Shown here: piece after piece, positions 44,360 to 52,468 of the stretch
Layout of the letters: every line of letters starts with the position of its first letter
Numbering within the stretch: position 1 is the first letter of the stretch
Assembly (NCBI RefSeq): GCF_006547145.1
Contig: NZ_CP041244.1
Span: 4,526,001-4,590,000, forward strand
DNA: 64,000 nucleotides
Source: Actinomadura sp. WMMA1423
GTDB lineage: Bacteria > Actinomycetota > Actinomycetes > Streptosporangiales > Streptosporangiaceae
Direction of reading: 5' to 3'
Translations under genes and position numbers: made by a program
The notes under the pieces: generated by a model
Seen by the model: the letters and a program-made list of their open reading frames with translations, nothing else
What the model was told of the DNA's origin: nothing
The model's database searches: none

Positions 44360-45388
44360 TCAGCCGGCGACGGCCTCGATGATCGAGACCGGCGACGTGG
44401 TGGGGACCGCCCTGGTCACCGTGAAGCCCGCCTTCGCGAACAGTTCGGTGTACTGCGGCAGGGTGCGCTCCTTGGCCCCGAGGAGCACCATGAGCCAGAG
44501 GTCGATGATGTTTCCGAGGTGCCGCTCGTTGTTCTCTTCGAGCACGTACTCGATCACGAGCAGTCGCCCGCCGGGAGCGATCGCGTCCCGGACGTTCTTC
44601 AGCAGCGCGAGGCAGTCGGGCTCGGTGAAGTCGTGCAGGATGTGCTTGAGCACGTAGGCGTCCCCGCCCGCCGGGAGCCTGTCGAAATGGCCGCCGTTCT
44701 CGATCGTGAACCGGTCGCCGGCACCGGCCGCCTCGAACAGCGCCGGCGCGTCCGCGGTCGCGGCCTCGGAGTCGTAAAGGACGCCTCGCGCGCCGGTCGC
44801 CCGCGCCAGGATGCCCGCCAGGAGCGCGCCCCGCCCGCCGACGACGTCCACGATCGTGCGGAAGCCGGAGAAGTCGTACGCCGCCACCACGGGATCGCAC
44901 TCCGCCTGCGACATGCTGCCCATGCCCTGGAAGAACACGCCCGCGTACTCGGGATTGGCGGAGAGGAACTCGTACGCGCCCATGCCGCGCGACTTCGGCA
45001 GCGCCGCCTCACCGGTGCGCACGGAGTCGACCATGTTCACCCACTCCTCCCAGAGCAGCGGGTGCCCCATCAGAACGGCCAGGCCGCGCATCGAGTCCGG
45101 CGCGTCCTCGCGGAGCGCGTCGCCCACGGGGGTGAGCGCGAAACGGCCGTCGGGCCGCAGCTCGAACAGTTCATAGCCGGCCAGCGTGCGCAGCAACCGG
45201 TGCGTCGCCTCGGGGTCCGATCCCACTCTCCCGGCTATTTCCGCGGCGGGCAGCGGCCCGGCTTCGAGGACGTCGGCGACGCCGAGTTTCGCCGCGACGG
45301 AGATCGCCTGGGAAATCACCGCGCCCTGGATCAGATCGAGCAGCGAATAAGCGGCGGACTGGTCCCGCACCGCCGGCAATGCGGACAT
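44360..45388 (-). CDS. O-methyltransferase-like protein with degenerate SAM motif (AlpH candidate)
   Basis: 342 aa, GGAGG before the ATG. The OMT dimerisation domain (AKLGVADVLEAGPLPAAEIA) and catalytic-domain fold are clear, including LKHILHDFTEPD. However motif I reads TIVDVVGGRGALLAGIL, where methyltransferases have DVGGGxG; the first Gly is Val and the loop carries Arg. The kinamycin OMT-like protein AlpH couples glutamylhydrazine to the polyketide without SAM, so this degenerate paralogue beside an intact hydrazine cassette is a natural candidate for that role. A residual methyltransferase function cannot be excluded. Confidence 0.75.
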   Translation of the reverse strand: MSALPAVRDQSAAYSLLDLIQGAVISQAISVAAKLGVADVLEAGPLPAAEIAGRVGSDPEATHRLLRTLAGYELFELRPDGRFALTPVGDALREDAPDSMRGLAVLMGHPLLWEEWVNMVDSVRTGEAALPKSRGMGAYEFLSANPEYAGVFFQGMGSMSQAECDPVVAAYDFSGFRTIVDVVGGRGALLAGILARATGARGVLYDSEAATADAPALFEAAGAGDRFTIENGGHFDRLPAGGDAYVLKHILHDFTEPDCLALLKNVRDAIAPGGRLLVIEYVLEENNERHLGNIIDLWLMVLLGAKERTLPQYTELFAKAGFTVTRAVPTTSPVSIIEAVAG

Positions 45389-45486
45389 GTGGCGCCTCCA
45401 GAATTCCGTAGGTTCTGCGTGCCGACGCTAAGGGCGGGCCGTTCCGCGGGACAACTTCCATTTTGCGCCGACCGGGCCGTCCGGCC

Positions 45487-45515
45487 GTTCAACCGGAGAA
45501 TCGGCGCGCTTGAAC
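45487..45515. promoter_or_regulatory. StrR-type operator, site 4
   Basis: GTTCAACCG, 11 bp, CGCTTGAAC, in the divergent region between the OMT-like gene (start 45388) and the ketoreductase (start 45631). It is placed to control both tailoring operons. Confidence 0.72.
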
Positions 45516-45630
45516 CGGGTTTGCACCGAGGCGGGCTCCACTCGTTCTCGACCGAGACTATTGGAATTGGCGTCAAACTGCCCCGGTACCTCATTCAGGA
45601 AGAAGCCGTATTCCCTAAGGAGCGGACGGA

Positions 45631-46416
45631 ATGGCGGACAACGGAGAGCGGGTCGCTCTGGTCACCGGCGGGACGAGTGGAATCGGGCTGGCCGTCGCCG
45701 AGAACCTCGCCGGCCGCGGCTTCAAGGTCTTCATCTGCTCGCGCGACGCCGAGGCCGTGCGGGAGACCGTCGAGAAGCTCCGGTCGGACGGCCACCACGC
45801 CGACGGCGTCGCCGCCGACGTCAGGCGCCCGCCGGACGTCAGGGCACTGGTGGAGGCCGCCGTGCGGCGGTTCGGCCACATCGACGTCCTGGTCAACAAC
45901 GCCGGGCGCAGCGGCGGCGGCGTGACGGCGGAGATCGACGACGAGCTCTGGTACGACGTCATCGACACCAACCTGAACAGCGTCTTCCTGGTCACCCGGG
46001 AGGTGCTCAGGTCGGGAGGGCCGCTGGAGCGCGGCTGGGGACGGATCATCAACATCGCGTCGACCGGCGGCAAGCAGGGCGTGGTGCTGGGCGCCCCCTA
46101 CTCCGCCTCCAAGCACGGCGTCGTCGGCTTCACCAAGGCGCTGGGGCTGGAGCTCGCCAAGACCGGCGTCACCGTCAACGCCGTCTGCCCCGGCTACGTC
46201 GAGACGCCGATGGCCCGCCGTGTCAGGCAGGGCTATGCCGCGCATTTCGACACCTCCGAGGACGAGATCCTCGAACGCTTCCAGGCGAAGATCCCGCTCG
46301 GCCGCTACTCCACCGCCGAGGAGGTGGCGGGCCTCGTCGGCTACCTCGTCACCGACGCGGCCGAACCCGTGACGGCGCAGGCCATGAACGTCTGCGGCGG
46401 CCTCGGCAACTACTGA
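45631..46416 (+). CDS. Polyketide C-9 ketoreductase (ActIII-like)
   Basis: 261 aa with AAGGAGC before the ATG. NADPH site VTGGTSGIGLAVAENLAG, NNAGRSG, catalytic Ser of NIASTGGKQG, YSASK, and the SGGPLERGWGRI stretch, which corresponds to the GGM-L-ERG-x-GRI of act/jad ketoreductases. It reduces the C-9 carbonyl of the nascent decaketide, setting the first-ring fold. It leads the KR-cyclase-hydroxylase-hydroxylase operon downstream of StrR site 4. Confidence 0.95.
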   Translation: MADNGERVALVTGGTSGIGLAVAENLAGRGFKVFICSRDAEAVRETVEKLRSDGHHADGVAADVRRPPDVRALVEAAVRRFGHIDVLVNNAGRSGGGVTAEIDDELWYDVIDTNLNSVFLVTREVLRSGGPLERGWGRIINIASTGGKQGVVLGAPYSASKHGVVGFTKALGLELAKTGVTVNAVCPGYVETPMARRVRQGYAAHFDTSEDEILERFQAKIPLGRYSTAEEVAGLVGYLVTDAAEPVTAQAMNVCGGLGNY

Positions 46417-46433
46417 GGGAAGGCGGAGAGAGC

Positions 46434-46763
46434 ATGCACAGCACCCTGATCGTCGCCCGGATGCGGCCGGATTCGTCGGCGGAGGTCGGCCGGCTCTTCC
46501 AGGCTTTCGACCGGACCGACATGCCGCACCGGATGGGCACCCGGCGCCGCGAGCTGTTCACCTACCAGGGCCTCTACTTCCACCTGCAGGACTTCGACGG
46601 CGACCACGGCGGCGAGCACATACTCCAGGCACGCGCCGACACCCGCTTCATCAAGATCAGCGACGACCTGAAGCCCTACATCGAGCCCTACGATCCGCTG
46701 ACCTGGCGCTCCCCGGCCGACGCCATGGCCGCCCGGTTCTACCACTGGGAGGCGGACGGCTGA
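46434..46763 (+). CDS. TcmI/JadI-type polyketide cyclase
   Basis: 109 aa. A small ferredoxin-like cyclase: HSTLIVARMRPDSSAEVGRL, then DMPHRMGTRRRELFTYQGLY, and YDPLTWRSPADAMAARFYHW, which closely follow the TcmI/JadI/LndF signature. It closes the later rings of the angular tetracycle. The stop overlaps the next hydroxylase start (TGATG). The GGCGGAGAG stretch precedes the start. Confidence 0.95.
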   Translation: MHSTLIVARMRPDSSAEVGRLFQAFDRTDMPHRMGTRRRELFTYQGLYFHLQDFDGDHGGEHILQARADTRFIKISDDLKPYIEPYDPLTWRSPADAMAARFYHWEADG

Positions 46764-48292
46764 TGGCCGAGGAGACGCTCCACATGAGAACCGACGTCAT
46801 CGTGGTCGGGGCCGGGCCCGTCGGGCTCATGCTGGCGGGGGAACTCCGCCTCGGCGGGGCGGCGGTCACGGTCTACGACCGGCTGCCGGCGCCGACCGGC
46901 GAGTCCCGCGCCCTCGGCTTCAACAGGCGCGCCGCCGAGTCGCTGGACCAGCGCGGGCTGCTCGCCCGGCTGGGCGACTTCCGGTGGGGCCCGATGGGGC
47001 ACTTCGGCGGCGTGCGCTTCGACCTCGGCATGCTCGACGAGGACCACAGCGGCGTGCTGGGCCTCTCCCAGGCCAGGACCGAGGAGATGCTGGACGGCTG
47101 GGCGACCGGGCTCGGCGTCCCGATACGCGGCGGATACGAGGTGACCGGCTTCCGCGAGACGCCGGACGGCGTCGCGGTGACCTTCGACGGGCCGCGGGGC
47201 CCCGGCGAGGACGCCGCCCGGTACCTGGTCGGGTGCGACGGCGCGGGGAGCATCGTCCGCGAATCGGCCGGCATCCAGACCTCCGGCAGGGAGGCCTCGC
47301 GCGGCATGTACACCGCGGAGATCACCGGGGTGGCGCCGCGCCCCCGGCCCATCGGAGAACGCCTCCCCGGCGGCAGCATGGTGGTGTGCACTCCGGTGGG
47401 GGACGGCCGCTACCGCATCGTCGTCCACGACAAGGGCCTGCCCCCTCGCCCGGACCCCGGCGCGCTGACGTTCACGCAGGTCGCCGACGCGTGGCAGCGG
47501 CTCACCGGCGAGTCCGTCCACCAGGCGCGGGCGCTGTGGACGTGGGCCTGCGGCAACGCGGACGGGCTGGCCGCCGAGTACCGGCGCGGGCGGATCCTCC
47601 TGGCGGGCGACGCCGCGCACGAGATACCGCCGCTGGCCGCGTGGGGGCTCAGCGCCGGCCTGCAGGACGCGGCGAACCTCGGCTGGAAGCTGGCGGCGAC
47701 GGTCGACGGGTGGGCACCGGACGGCCTGCTCGACACCTACCACGCCGAACGCCACCCCGTGGGACGGCAGCTGATCCGCGACGCGCGGGCGGCGTCGATG
47801 CTGTACCTCGGCGACGACGACATGGACCCGATCCGCGAGGTGATGCGCGAGCTGGCCGCCCGCAAGGACGCGGCCGGGCACCTCGCCGGGATCGTGAGCG
47901 GGCTGGGCATCCGCTACGACATGGGCCCGGGCGACCACCCCCTCCTGGGACGGCGCATGCCACCCCATCACGAGCTGACCGGGCCTGACGGCATCCGCAC
48001 CCGCGTCGCCGACCTCCTGCACTCCGCACGCGGCCTGCTCATCACCGGCGACGAGGAAACCGCCCGCCTCGCCCAAGGCTGGACCGACCGCATCGACATC
48101 ATCACCACCCCGCCACCCGGCCCGGGCCTCGACACGGTCCTGGTCCGTCCCGACGGCTACGTCGCCTGGACCTCCCCCGGCGGCGACCAGCCCATCACCC
48201 GCGCGCTCGGCCGCTGGTTCGGCGCCTCCCGCGCCACCGTGACCGCCACCGCACGGCCCGCACCGCACCCTCTTCACCACCAGCGCCGGTGA
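46763..48292 (+). CDS. FAD-dependent hydroxylase with atypical DG and GD motifs
   Basis: 509 aa. The N-terminal VIVVGAGPVGLMLAGELRLG is normal, but the DG motif reads YLVGCDGAGSIVRES (Arg of DG-x-R-S replaced by Gly) and the GD loop reads GDAAHEIPPLAAWGLSAG instead of P-x-G-G/A-Q-G. It may be a dehydratase or an otherwise specialised, even inactive, member of the PgaE group. It shares a 104-bp block with only two mismatches with the next gene (47138-47241 vs 48675-48778). Confidence 0.85.
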   Translation: MAEETLHMRTDVIVVGAGPVGLMLAGELRLGGAAVTVYDRLPAPTGESRALGFNRRAAESLDQRGLLARLGDFRWGPMGHFGGVRFDLGMLDEDHSGVLGLSQARTEEMLDGWATGLGVPIRGGYEVTGFRETPDGVAVTFDGPRGPGEDAARYLVGCDGAGSIVRESAGIQTSGREASRGMYTAEITGVAPRPRPIGERLPGGSMVVCTPVGDGRYRIVVHDKGLPPRPDPGALTFTQVADAWQRLTGESVHQARALWTWACGNADGLAAEYRRGRILLAGDAAHEIPPLAAWGLSAGLQDAANLGWKLAATVDGWAPDGLLDTYHAERHPVGRQLIRDARAASMLYLGDDDMDPIREVMRELAARKDAAGHLAGIVSGLGIRYDMGPGDHPLLGRRMPPHHELTGPDGIRTRVADLLHSARGLLITGDEETARLAQGWTDRIDIITTPPPGPGLDTVLVRPDGYVAWTSPGGDQPITRALGRWFGASRATVTATARPAPHPLHHQRR

Positions 48293-48323
48293 CCGGCGGC
48301 ACCGACTGAACAGGAGCGCAAGC

Positions 48324-49859
48324 ATGGCAGCGGACGTGATAGTCGTCGGCGCGGGCCCGGTCGGTTCGATGCTGGCCGGCGAGTTACGCCTCGGCGGTGC
48401 CGACGTCGTCGTCTACGAGAGGCTGCCCGCCCCGCCGCGGGAGTCGCGCGGCGCCAGTTTCACCAGGCGCACGGCCGAGTGCTTCGACCAGCGGGGGCTG
48501 CTCGGCAGGCTCGGCGGCACCGAACCCGCCGACAGCCATTTCGGGGGTGTGCCCATCGACCTCGGCATGTTCGAGGAGGACCACGCCGGAGCCAGAGGCA
48601 TCTCCCAGTTCCGCACCGAGCGGATGCTGGAAGGCTGGGTGACCGGACTCGGCGTGCCCGTGCGGCGCGGCCACGAGGTGACCGGGTTCCGCGAGACGCC
48701 GGACGGCGTCGCGGTGACCTTCGACGGGCCGCGGGGCCCCGGCGAGGACACCGCCCGGTACCTGGTCGGGTGCGACGGGGGCCGGAGCACCGTCCGGAAG
48801 CTGGCGGGCATCGACTTCCCCGGCCCGGCGCCCACGCGCGGGTTCTTCACGGCGGACGTCACCGGGATCGACACCCGCCGCCGGCGCATCGGCGAGGACC
48901 TGCCGGACGGCAGCATGATCATGGCGATGGACCTGGAGAACGGCGTGACCAGGGTCGTCGTCCACGAGCGCGGCATGGGCCCCCGGGACCGGGACTCCCT
49001 GACCTACACCGACCTCGCCGACGCGTGGCAGCGGCTCACCGGCGAGTCCATCCACCACGGGCGGTGCCGCTGGCTCAACTGCTTCAGCGACGTGTCCCGG
49101 GTGGCGGCCGAGTACCGGCGCGGACGGGTCTTCCTGGCGGGCGACGCCGCGCACGTGCAGCCCCCCGCCATGGCTCAGGGGCTGAGCGTGGGGGTGCAGG
49201 ACGCGGTCAACCTCGGATGGAAGCTGGCGGCGACAATCGACGGGTGGGCGCCGGACGGCCTGCTCGACACCTACCACGCCGAACGCCACCCGATCGGACG
49301 GCAGCTGGCCCGCAACGCCCGCGCCGCGATCGAGCTGCGGCTCACCGGCACGGAGATGGACCCGGTCCGCGGCGTGATGCGCGAGCTTGTGGGCTACAGG
49401 GACGCGGCCGGGCACCTCGCCGGAATGCTCAGCGGGCTGGGCATTCGCTACGACATGGGCCCGGGCGACCATCCCCTGCTGGGACGGCGCATGCCACCCC
49501 ACCACGAGCTGACCCTGCCCGACGGCACCCGCACCCGCGTCGCCGACCTCCTGCACTCCGCACGCGGCCTGCTCATCACCGGCAACGAGGAAACCGCACA
49601 GCTCGCCCAGGACTGGACCGACCGCATCGACATCGTCCTCACCCCGCCCCCAGCCCCCGACACGGTCCCCGCTCCCGACGCCATTCCCACTCCCGACACC
49701 GGCCCCGCTCCCGACACCGGCTCCGCCTTCGACGCCGCCCTCGTCCGTCCCGACGGCTACGTCGCCTGGACCTCCCCCGGCAGCGGCCGACCCCTCACCC
49801 ACGCACTCGGCCAGTGGTTCGGCACCTCCCGCGCGACCGTCACCGCGCGGCCCGCCTAG
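48324..49859 (+). CDS. FAD-dependent hydroxylase (tandem paralogue)
   Basis: 511 aa. Motifs VIVVGAGPVGSMLAGELRLG, YLVGCDGGRSTVRKLAG and VFLAGDAAHVQPPAMAQGLS; the DG motif is intact. It arose by tandem duplication with the gene at 46763, with which it shares nearly identical DNA patches. A Pro/Asp-rich hexapeptide array (PAPDTx) from 18-bp repeats interrupts the C-terminal domain near residue 450. Last gene of the KR operon. Confidence 0.9.
   Translation: MAADVIVVGAGPVGSMLAGELRLGGADVVVYERLPAPPRESRGASFTRRTAECFDQRGLLGRLGGTEPADSHFGGVPIDLGMFEEDHAGARGISQFRTERMLEGWVTGLGVPVRRGHEVTGFRETPDGVAVTFDGPRGPGEDTARYLVGCDGGRSTVRKLAGIDFPGPAPTRGFFTADVTGIDTRRRRIGEDLPDGSMIMAMDLENGVTRVVVHERGMGPRDRDSLTYTDLADAWQRLTGESIHHGRCRWLNCFSDVSRVAAEYRRGRVFLAGDAAHVQPPAMAQGLSVGVQDAVNLGWKLAATIDGWAPDGLLDTYHAERHPIGRQLARNARAAIELRLTGTEMDPVRGVMRELVGYRDAAGHLAGMLSGLGIRYDMGPGDHPLLGRRMPPHHELTLPDGTRTRVADLLHSARGLLITGNEETAQLAQDWTDRIDIVLTPPPAPDTVPAPDAIPTPDTGPAPDTGSAFDAALVRPDGYVAWTSPGSGRPLTHALGQWFGTSRATVTARPA
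49656..49727. repeat. 18-bp in-frame tandem repeat, 4 units
   Basis: Units of the type cccgacaccggccccgct encode PDTGPA-like hexapeptides near the C-terminus of the hydroxylase. Confidence 0.85.
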
Positions 49860-50016
49860 GCCACCCCGCCTCGCCCCCGCAAGTCGACCGCCGAAAAGAC
49901 CTGCCGAAACGGCACGGTCTACGACCGCCTTAGCAGAGCACGTCCACCCGCCCTCGATCGCGGCTATGGACACCCCGCCGGCTCTCGGGGTACGGCCGCA
50001 GGAAGGAGCTCACCGC

Positions 50017-51264
50017 ATGGGAATGGCTCAGGACACCGGACAGGCTGTCTTGTTCGCAGGCGGCTTCACCACTGCCGGCCCGGCCGACACCGGATCGGGG
50101 ATCGGGAACGAGCTGGACCTGAAGTGCCTCGAGAAACTGCCGGCGCGGGACGTACCGGTGAACGCGCTGTCGTCCGGCGTTCCCCTGCGCCGGGGCGGGA
50201 CGAGCTCCACCCACGTCCAGTTGCTCAACGATGCCGCCGGCTCCGCGGAGCTCCCGCCCATCCTCATCCAGCAGGACGGCTGCCGCGTCATCGACGGGCT
50301 GCACCGGCTGGAGGCCGCCAGGATCCGCGGCGACGCCACCATCAAGGCGCGCTTCCTGGACTGCACCGACTCCGAGGCGCTCATCCTGGCGATGAAGACC
50401 AACAGCGCGCACGGGCTGCCCCTGGCCAGGGCCGACCGGCTCGCCGGAGCGCAGCACGTCCTGGCCGCCCATCCCGACTGGTCCGACCGCGCCATCGCCG
50501 CCATCACCGGGCTCAGCGCCAAGACCATCGCCTCGCTGCGGGGCCGGTCGGGGGACGCCTCGCACCTGACCGGCAAGCGCCTCGGCCGGGACGGAAGGCG
50601 CCGCCCGATCGCCGCCGGCGAGGGCAGGCGCCGCGCCGCCGAGTACATCAGCGCCCATCCCGACGCCCCGCTCAGGCAGGTCGCCAGGGAGACGGACGTC
50701 TCGCTCGGCACCGTCCACGACGTCAGCGCCCGCCTCCGCCGCGGCGCCGACCCGCAGCCCGGCGAGCGCCGGACCGCGAGGCCGCCCGCCGAACGCCCGG
50801 CCTACGGAACCGCCGACATGGCGCCGCCCCACCGGGCCCCCATCGCCGTCCCAGCGAGCACCGGCCCCTCAATCCCTCCAAGCCCCGGCCCTTCAAGCAC
50901 CGGCCCCTCAAGCACCGCCCCCGCGAACACCGTTCCTTCAAGCACCGGCGCCGCGGACACCGTCACGGCCTCGGTCGCCAAGCCCACGCCCCTGCACCGC
51001 AAGAACCACACCGACCCGGCGCCCACGTGGGCGGCCATAGCGGCCAAAGTGGTCAACGACCCGGCCATCCGCTACACCGAGGGCGGCAAGGAGTTCCTGC
51101 GCTGGATGGCGACGCACGCCACCGACCCCCACGGATGGCGGAAGTTCGTCAACACCATCCCCGCCCACTGGCACAGCGTCGTCGCACAGATAGCCTATGG
51201 CGTCAGCAAAGAATGGATCCTGTTCGCCGAGCAACTCAACGGCGCACAGGAAAGAGCACAATAG
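50017..51264 (+). CDS. StrR-family ParB-domain transcriptional activator
   Basis: 415 aa from ATG 50017, behind AAGGAG at 8 nt. The ParB-like N-terminal part (VIDGLHRLEAARIRGDATIK) is followed by SAHGLPLARADRLAGA and an HTH DRAIAAITGLSAKTIASLRG, the layout of StrR, NovG and Tei15-type activators. A Pro/Ser/Thr-rich linker (residues ~285-325) leads to a C-terminal domain of ~80 residues (WRKFVNTIPAHWHSVVAQIA) that I do not recognise. StrR proteins bind 29-bp dyads of the type found five times in this window, so it is the likely pathway-wide activator. Confidence 0.87.
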   Translation: MGMAQDTGQAVLFAGGFTTAGPADTGSGIGNELDLKCLEKLPARDVPVNALSSGVPLRRGGTSSTHVQLLNDAAGSAELPPILIQQDGCRVIDGLHRLEAARIRGDATIKARFLDCTDSEALILAMKTNSAHGLPLARADRLAGAQHVLAAHPDWSDRAIAAITGLSAKTIASLRGRSGDASHLTGKRLGRDGRRRPIAAGEGRRRAAEYISAHPDAPLRQVARETDVSLGTVHDVSARLRRGADPQPGERRTARPPAERPAYGTADMAPPHRAPIAVPASTGPSIPPSPGPSSTGPSSTAPANTVPSSTGAADTVTASVAKPTPLHRKNHTDPAPTWAAIAAKVVNDPAIRYTEGGKEFLRWMATHATDPHGWRKFVNTIPAHWHSVVAQIAYGVSKEWILFAEQLNGAQERAQ

Positions 51265-51302
51265 ATATCACGCAGCGTGCATCACACGGCGCCCACTGCG
51301 CA

Positions 51303-51345
51303 GCGGCGGCCCGGGATCGTTGGGATGACGACCCCGGGCCGCCGC
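51303..51345 (+). terminator. Hairpin terminator after strR-like gene
   Basis: A perfect 13-bp stem (gcggcggcccggg / cccgggccgccgc) with a 17-nt loop, 38 bp after the stop at 51264. Confidence 0.75.
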
Positions 51346-51487
51346 ATGAACCGCACCACCCCGAAAGGGGCAATGTGCAGGATGCCGCCGGCAACACCAG
51401 GAGATTAGGCTGATTCCACAATCTCGTCCACCTTCACCAGAATGGCGACAGGCAGATGTTCCGACCACTCGGGCGCGGTGTGCGCTC

Positions 51488-52468
51488 ATGAGAATTCTCG
51501 TCACCGGTGGAGCCGGATTCATCGGCTCCCATTACGTGAGGACCATGCTCGACGGCGGATACCGGGATTTCGAGGACGTCCACGTCACCGTCCTGGACCA
51601 GCTGACCTACGCCGGGAACCGGGAGAACCTCCCCGGCGCCCATCCGCGGCTCACCTTCGTCGCCGGGAACGTCCTGGACCGGGGCCTGCTGGGCGAGCTG
51701 GTGGACGGCCAGGACGCGGTGGTCCACTTCGCGGCCGAGACCCATGTGGACCGTTCGATCGCGACGGCAGCCGAGTTCGTCCGGACCAACGTCGAAGGCA
51801 CCCAGGCACTGCTCGACGCCTGCCTGGCCGCCGGCGTCGAGCGCGTGGTGCACGTCTCGACGGACGAGGTGTACGGACCCGTCGCCCAGGGGGCGTCGAC
51901 GGAGCTGTCCCCGCTCCTGCCCAGTTCCCCCTACGCCGCGTCCAAGGCGGCGTCCGACCTGGTGGCCCTGTCCTACCACCGCACCCACCGGCTGAACGTC
52001 TCCATCACCCGGTGCTGCAACAACTACGGCCCCTACCAGCACCCCGAGAAGTTCATCCCGCGCGCCGTCACGAACCTTCTGGAGGGGCGTCCCGTCCCGG
52101 TGTACGGGGACGGGCGGCAGGTCCGCGAATGGCTGCACGTGGCCGACCACTCCCGCGCCGTCCACCGGGTGCTCACCGGGGGCCGGGCGGGCGAGGTCTA
52201 CAACATCGGCGCCGGCACGCACGCCCCGAACCTCGCGGTGGCCCGGCGGCTGGCGCAGCTGTGCGGCGCGGAGCCGGACATGATCCGCCACGTCGCCGAC
52301 CGCAAGGGCCATGATCGGCGCTACGCCCTGGACCAGGGCAAGTTCGAGCGCGAACTCGGGCGGGAGCCGCGCGTCCCGTTCGGCGAGGGCCTGGCGGAGA
52401 CCGTCGCCTGGTACCAGGACAACCCGCAGTGGTGGAAGCCGATCGCAAGGCAGAGTGAGCGGGCGTGA
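51488..52468 (+). CDS. rmlB: dTDP-glucose 4,6-dehydratase
   Basis: 326 aa. NAD site ILVTGGAGFIGSHYVRTML, then HFAAETHVDRSI, the catalytic Thr/Asp/Glu of HVSTDEVYGPV, YAASKAASD with the Tyr/Lys pair, and CCNNYGPYQHPEKFIP. All RmlB hallmarks are intact. It produces dTDP-4-keto-6-deoxyglucose, the branch point for all deoxysugars. The stop overlaps the GTG of the 2,3-dehydratase. Confidence 0.96.
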   Translation: MRILVTGGAGFIGSHYVRTMLDGGYRDFEDVHVTVLDQLTYAGNRENLPGAHPRLTFVAGNVLDRGLLGELVDGQDAVVHFAAETHVDRSIATAAEFVRTNVEGTQALLDACLAAGVERVVHVSTDEVYGPVAQGASTELSPLLPSSPYAASKAASDLVALSYHRTHRLNVSITRCCNNYGPYQHPEKFIPRAVTNLLEGRPVPVYGDGRQVREWLHVADHSRAVHRVLTGGRAGEVYNIGAGTHAPNLAVARRLAQLCGAEPDMIRHVADRKGHDRRYALDQGKFERELGREPRVPFGEGLAETVAWYQDNPQWWKPIARQSERA

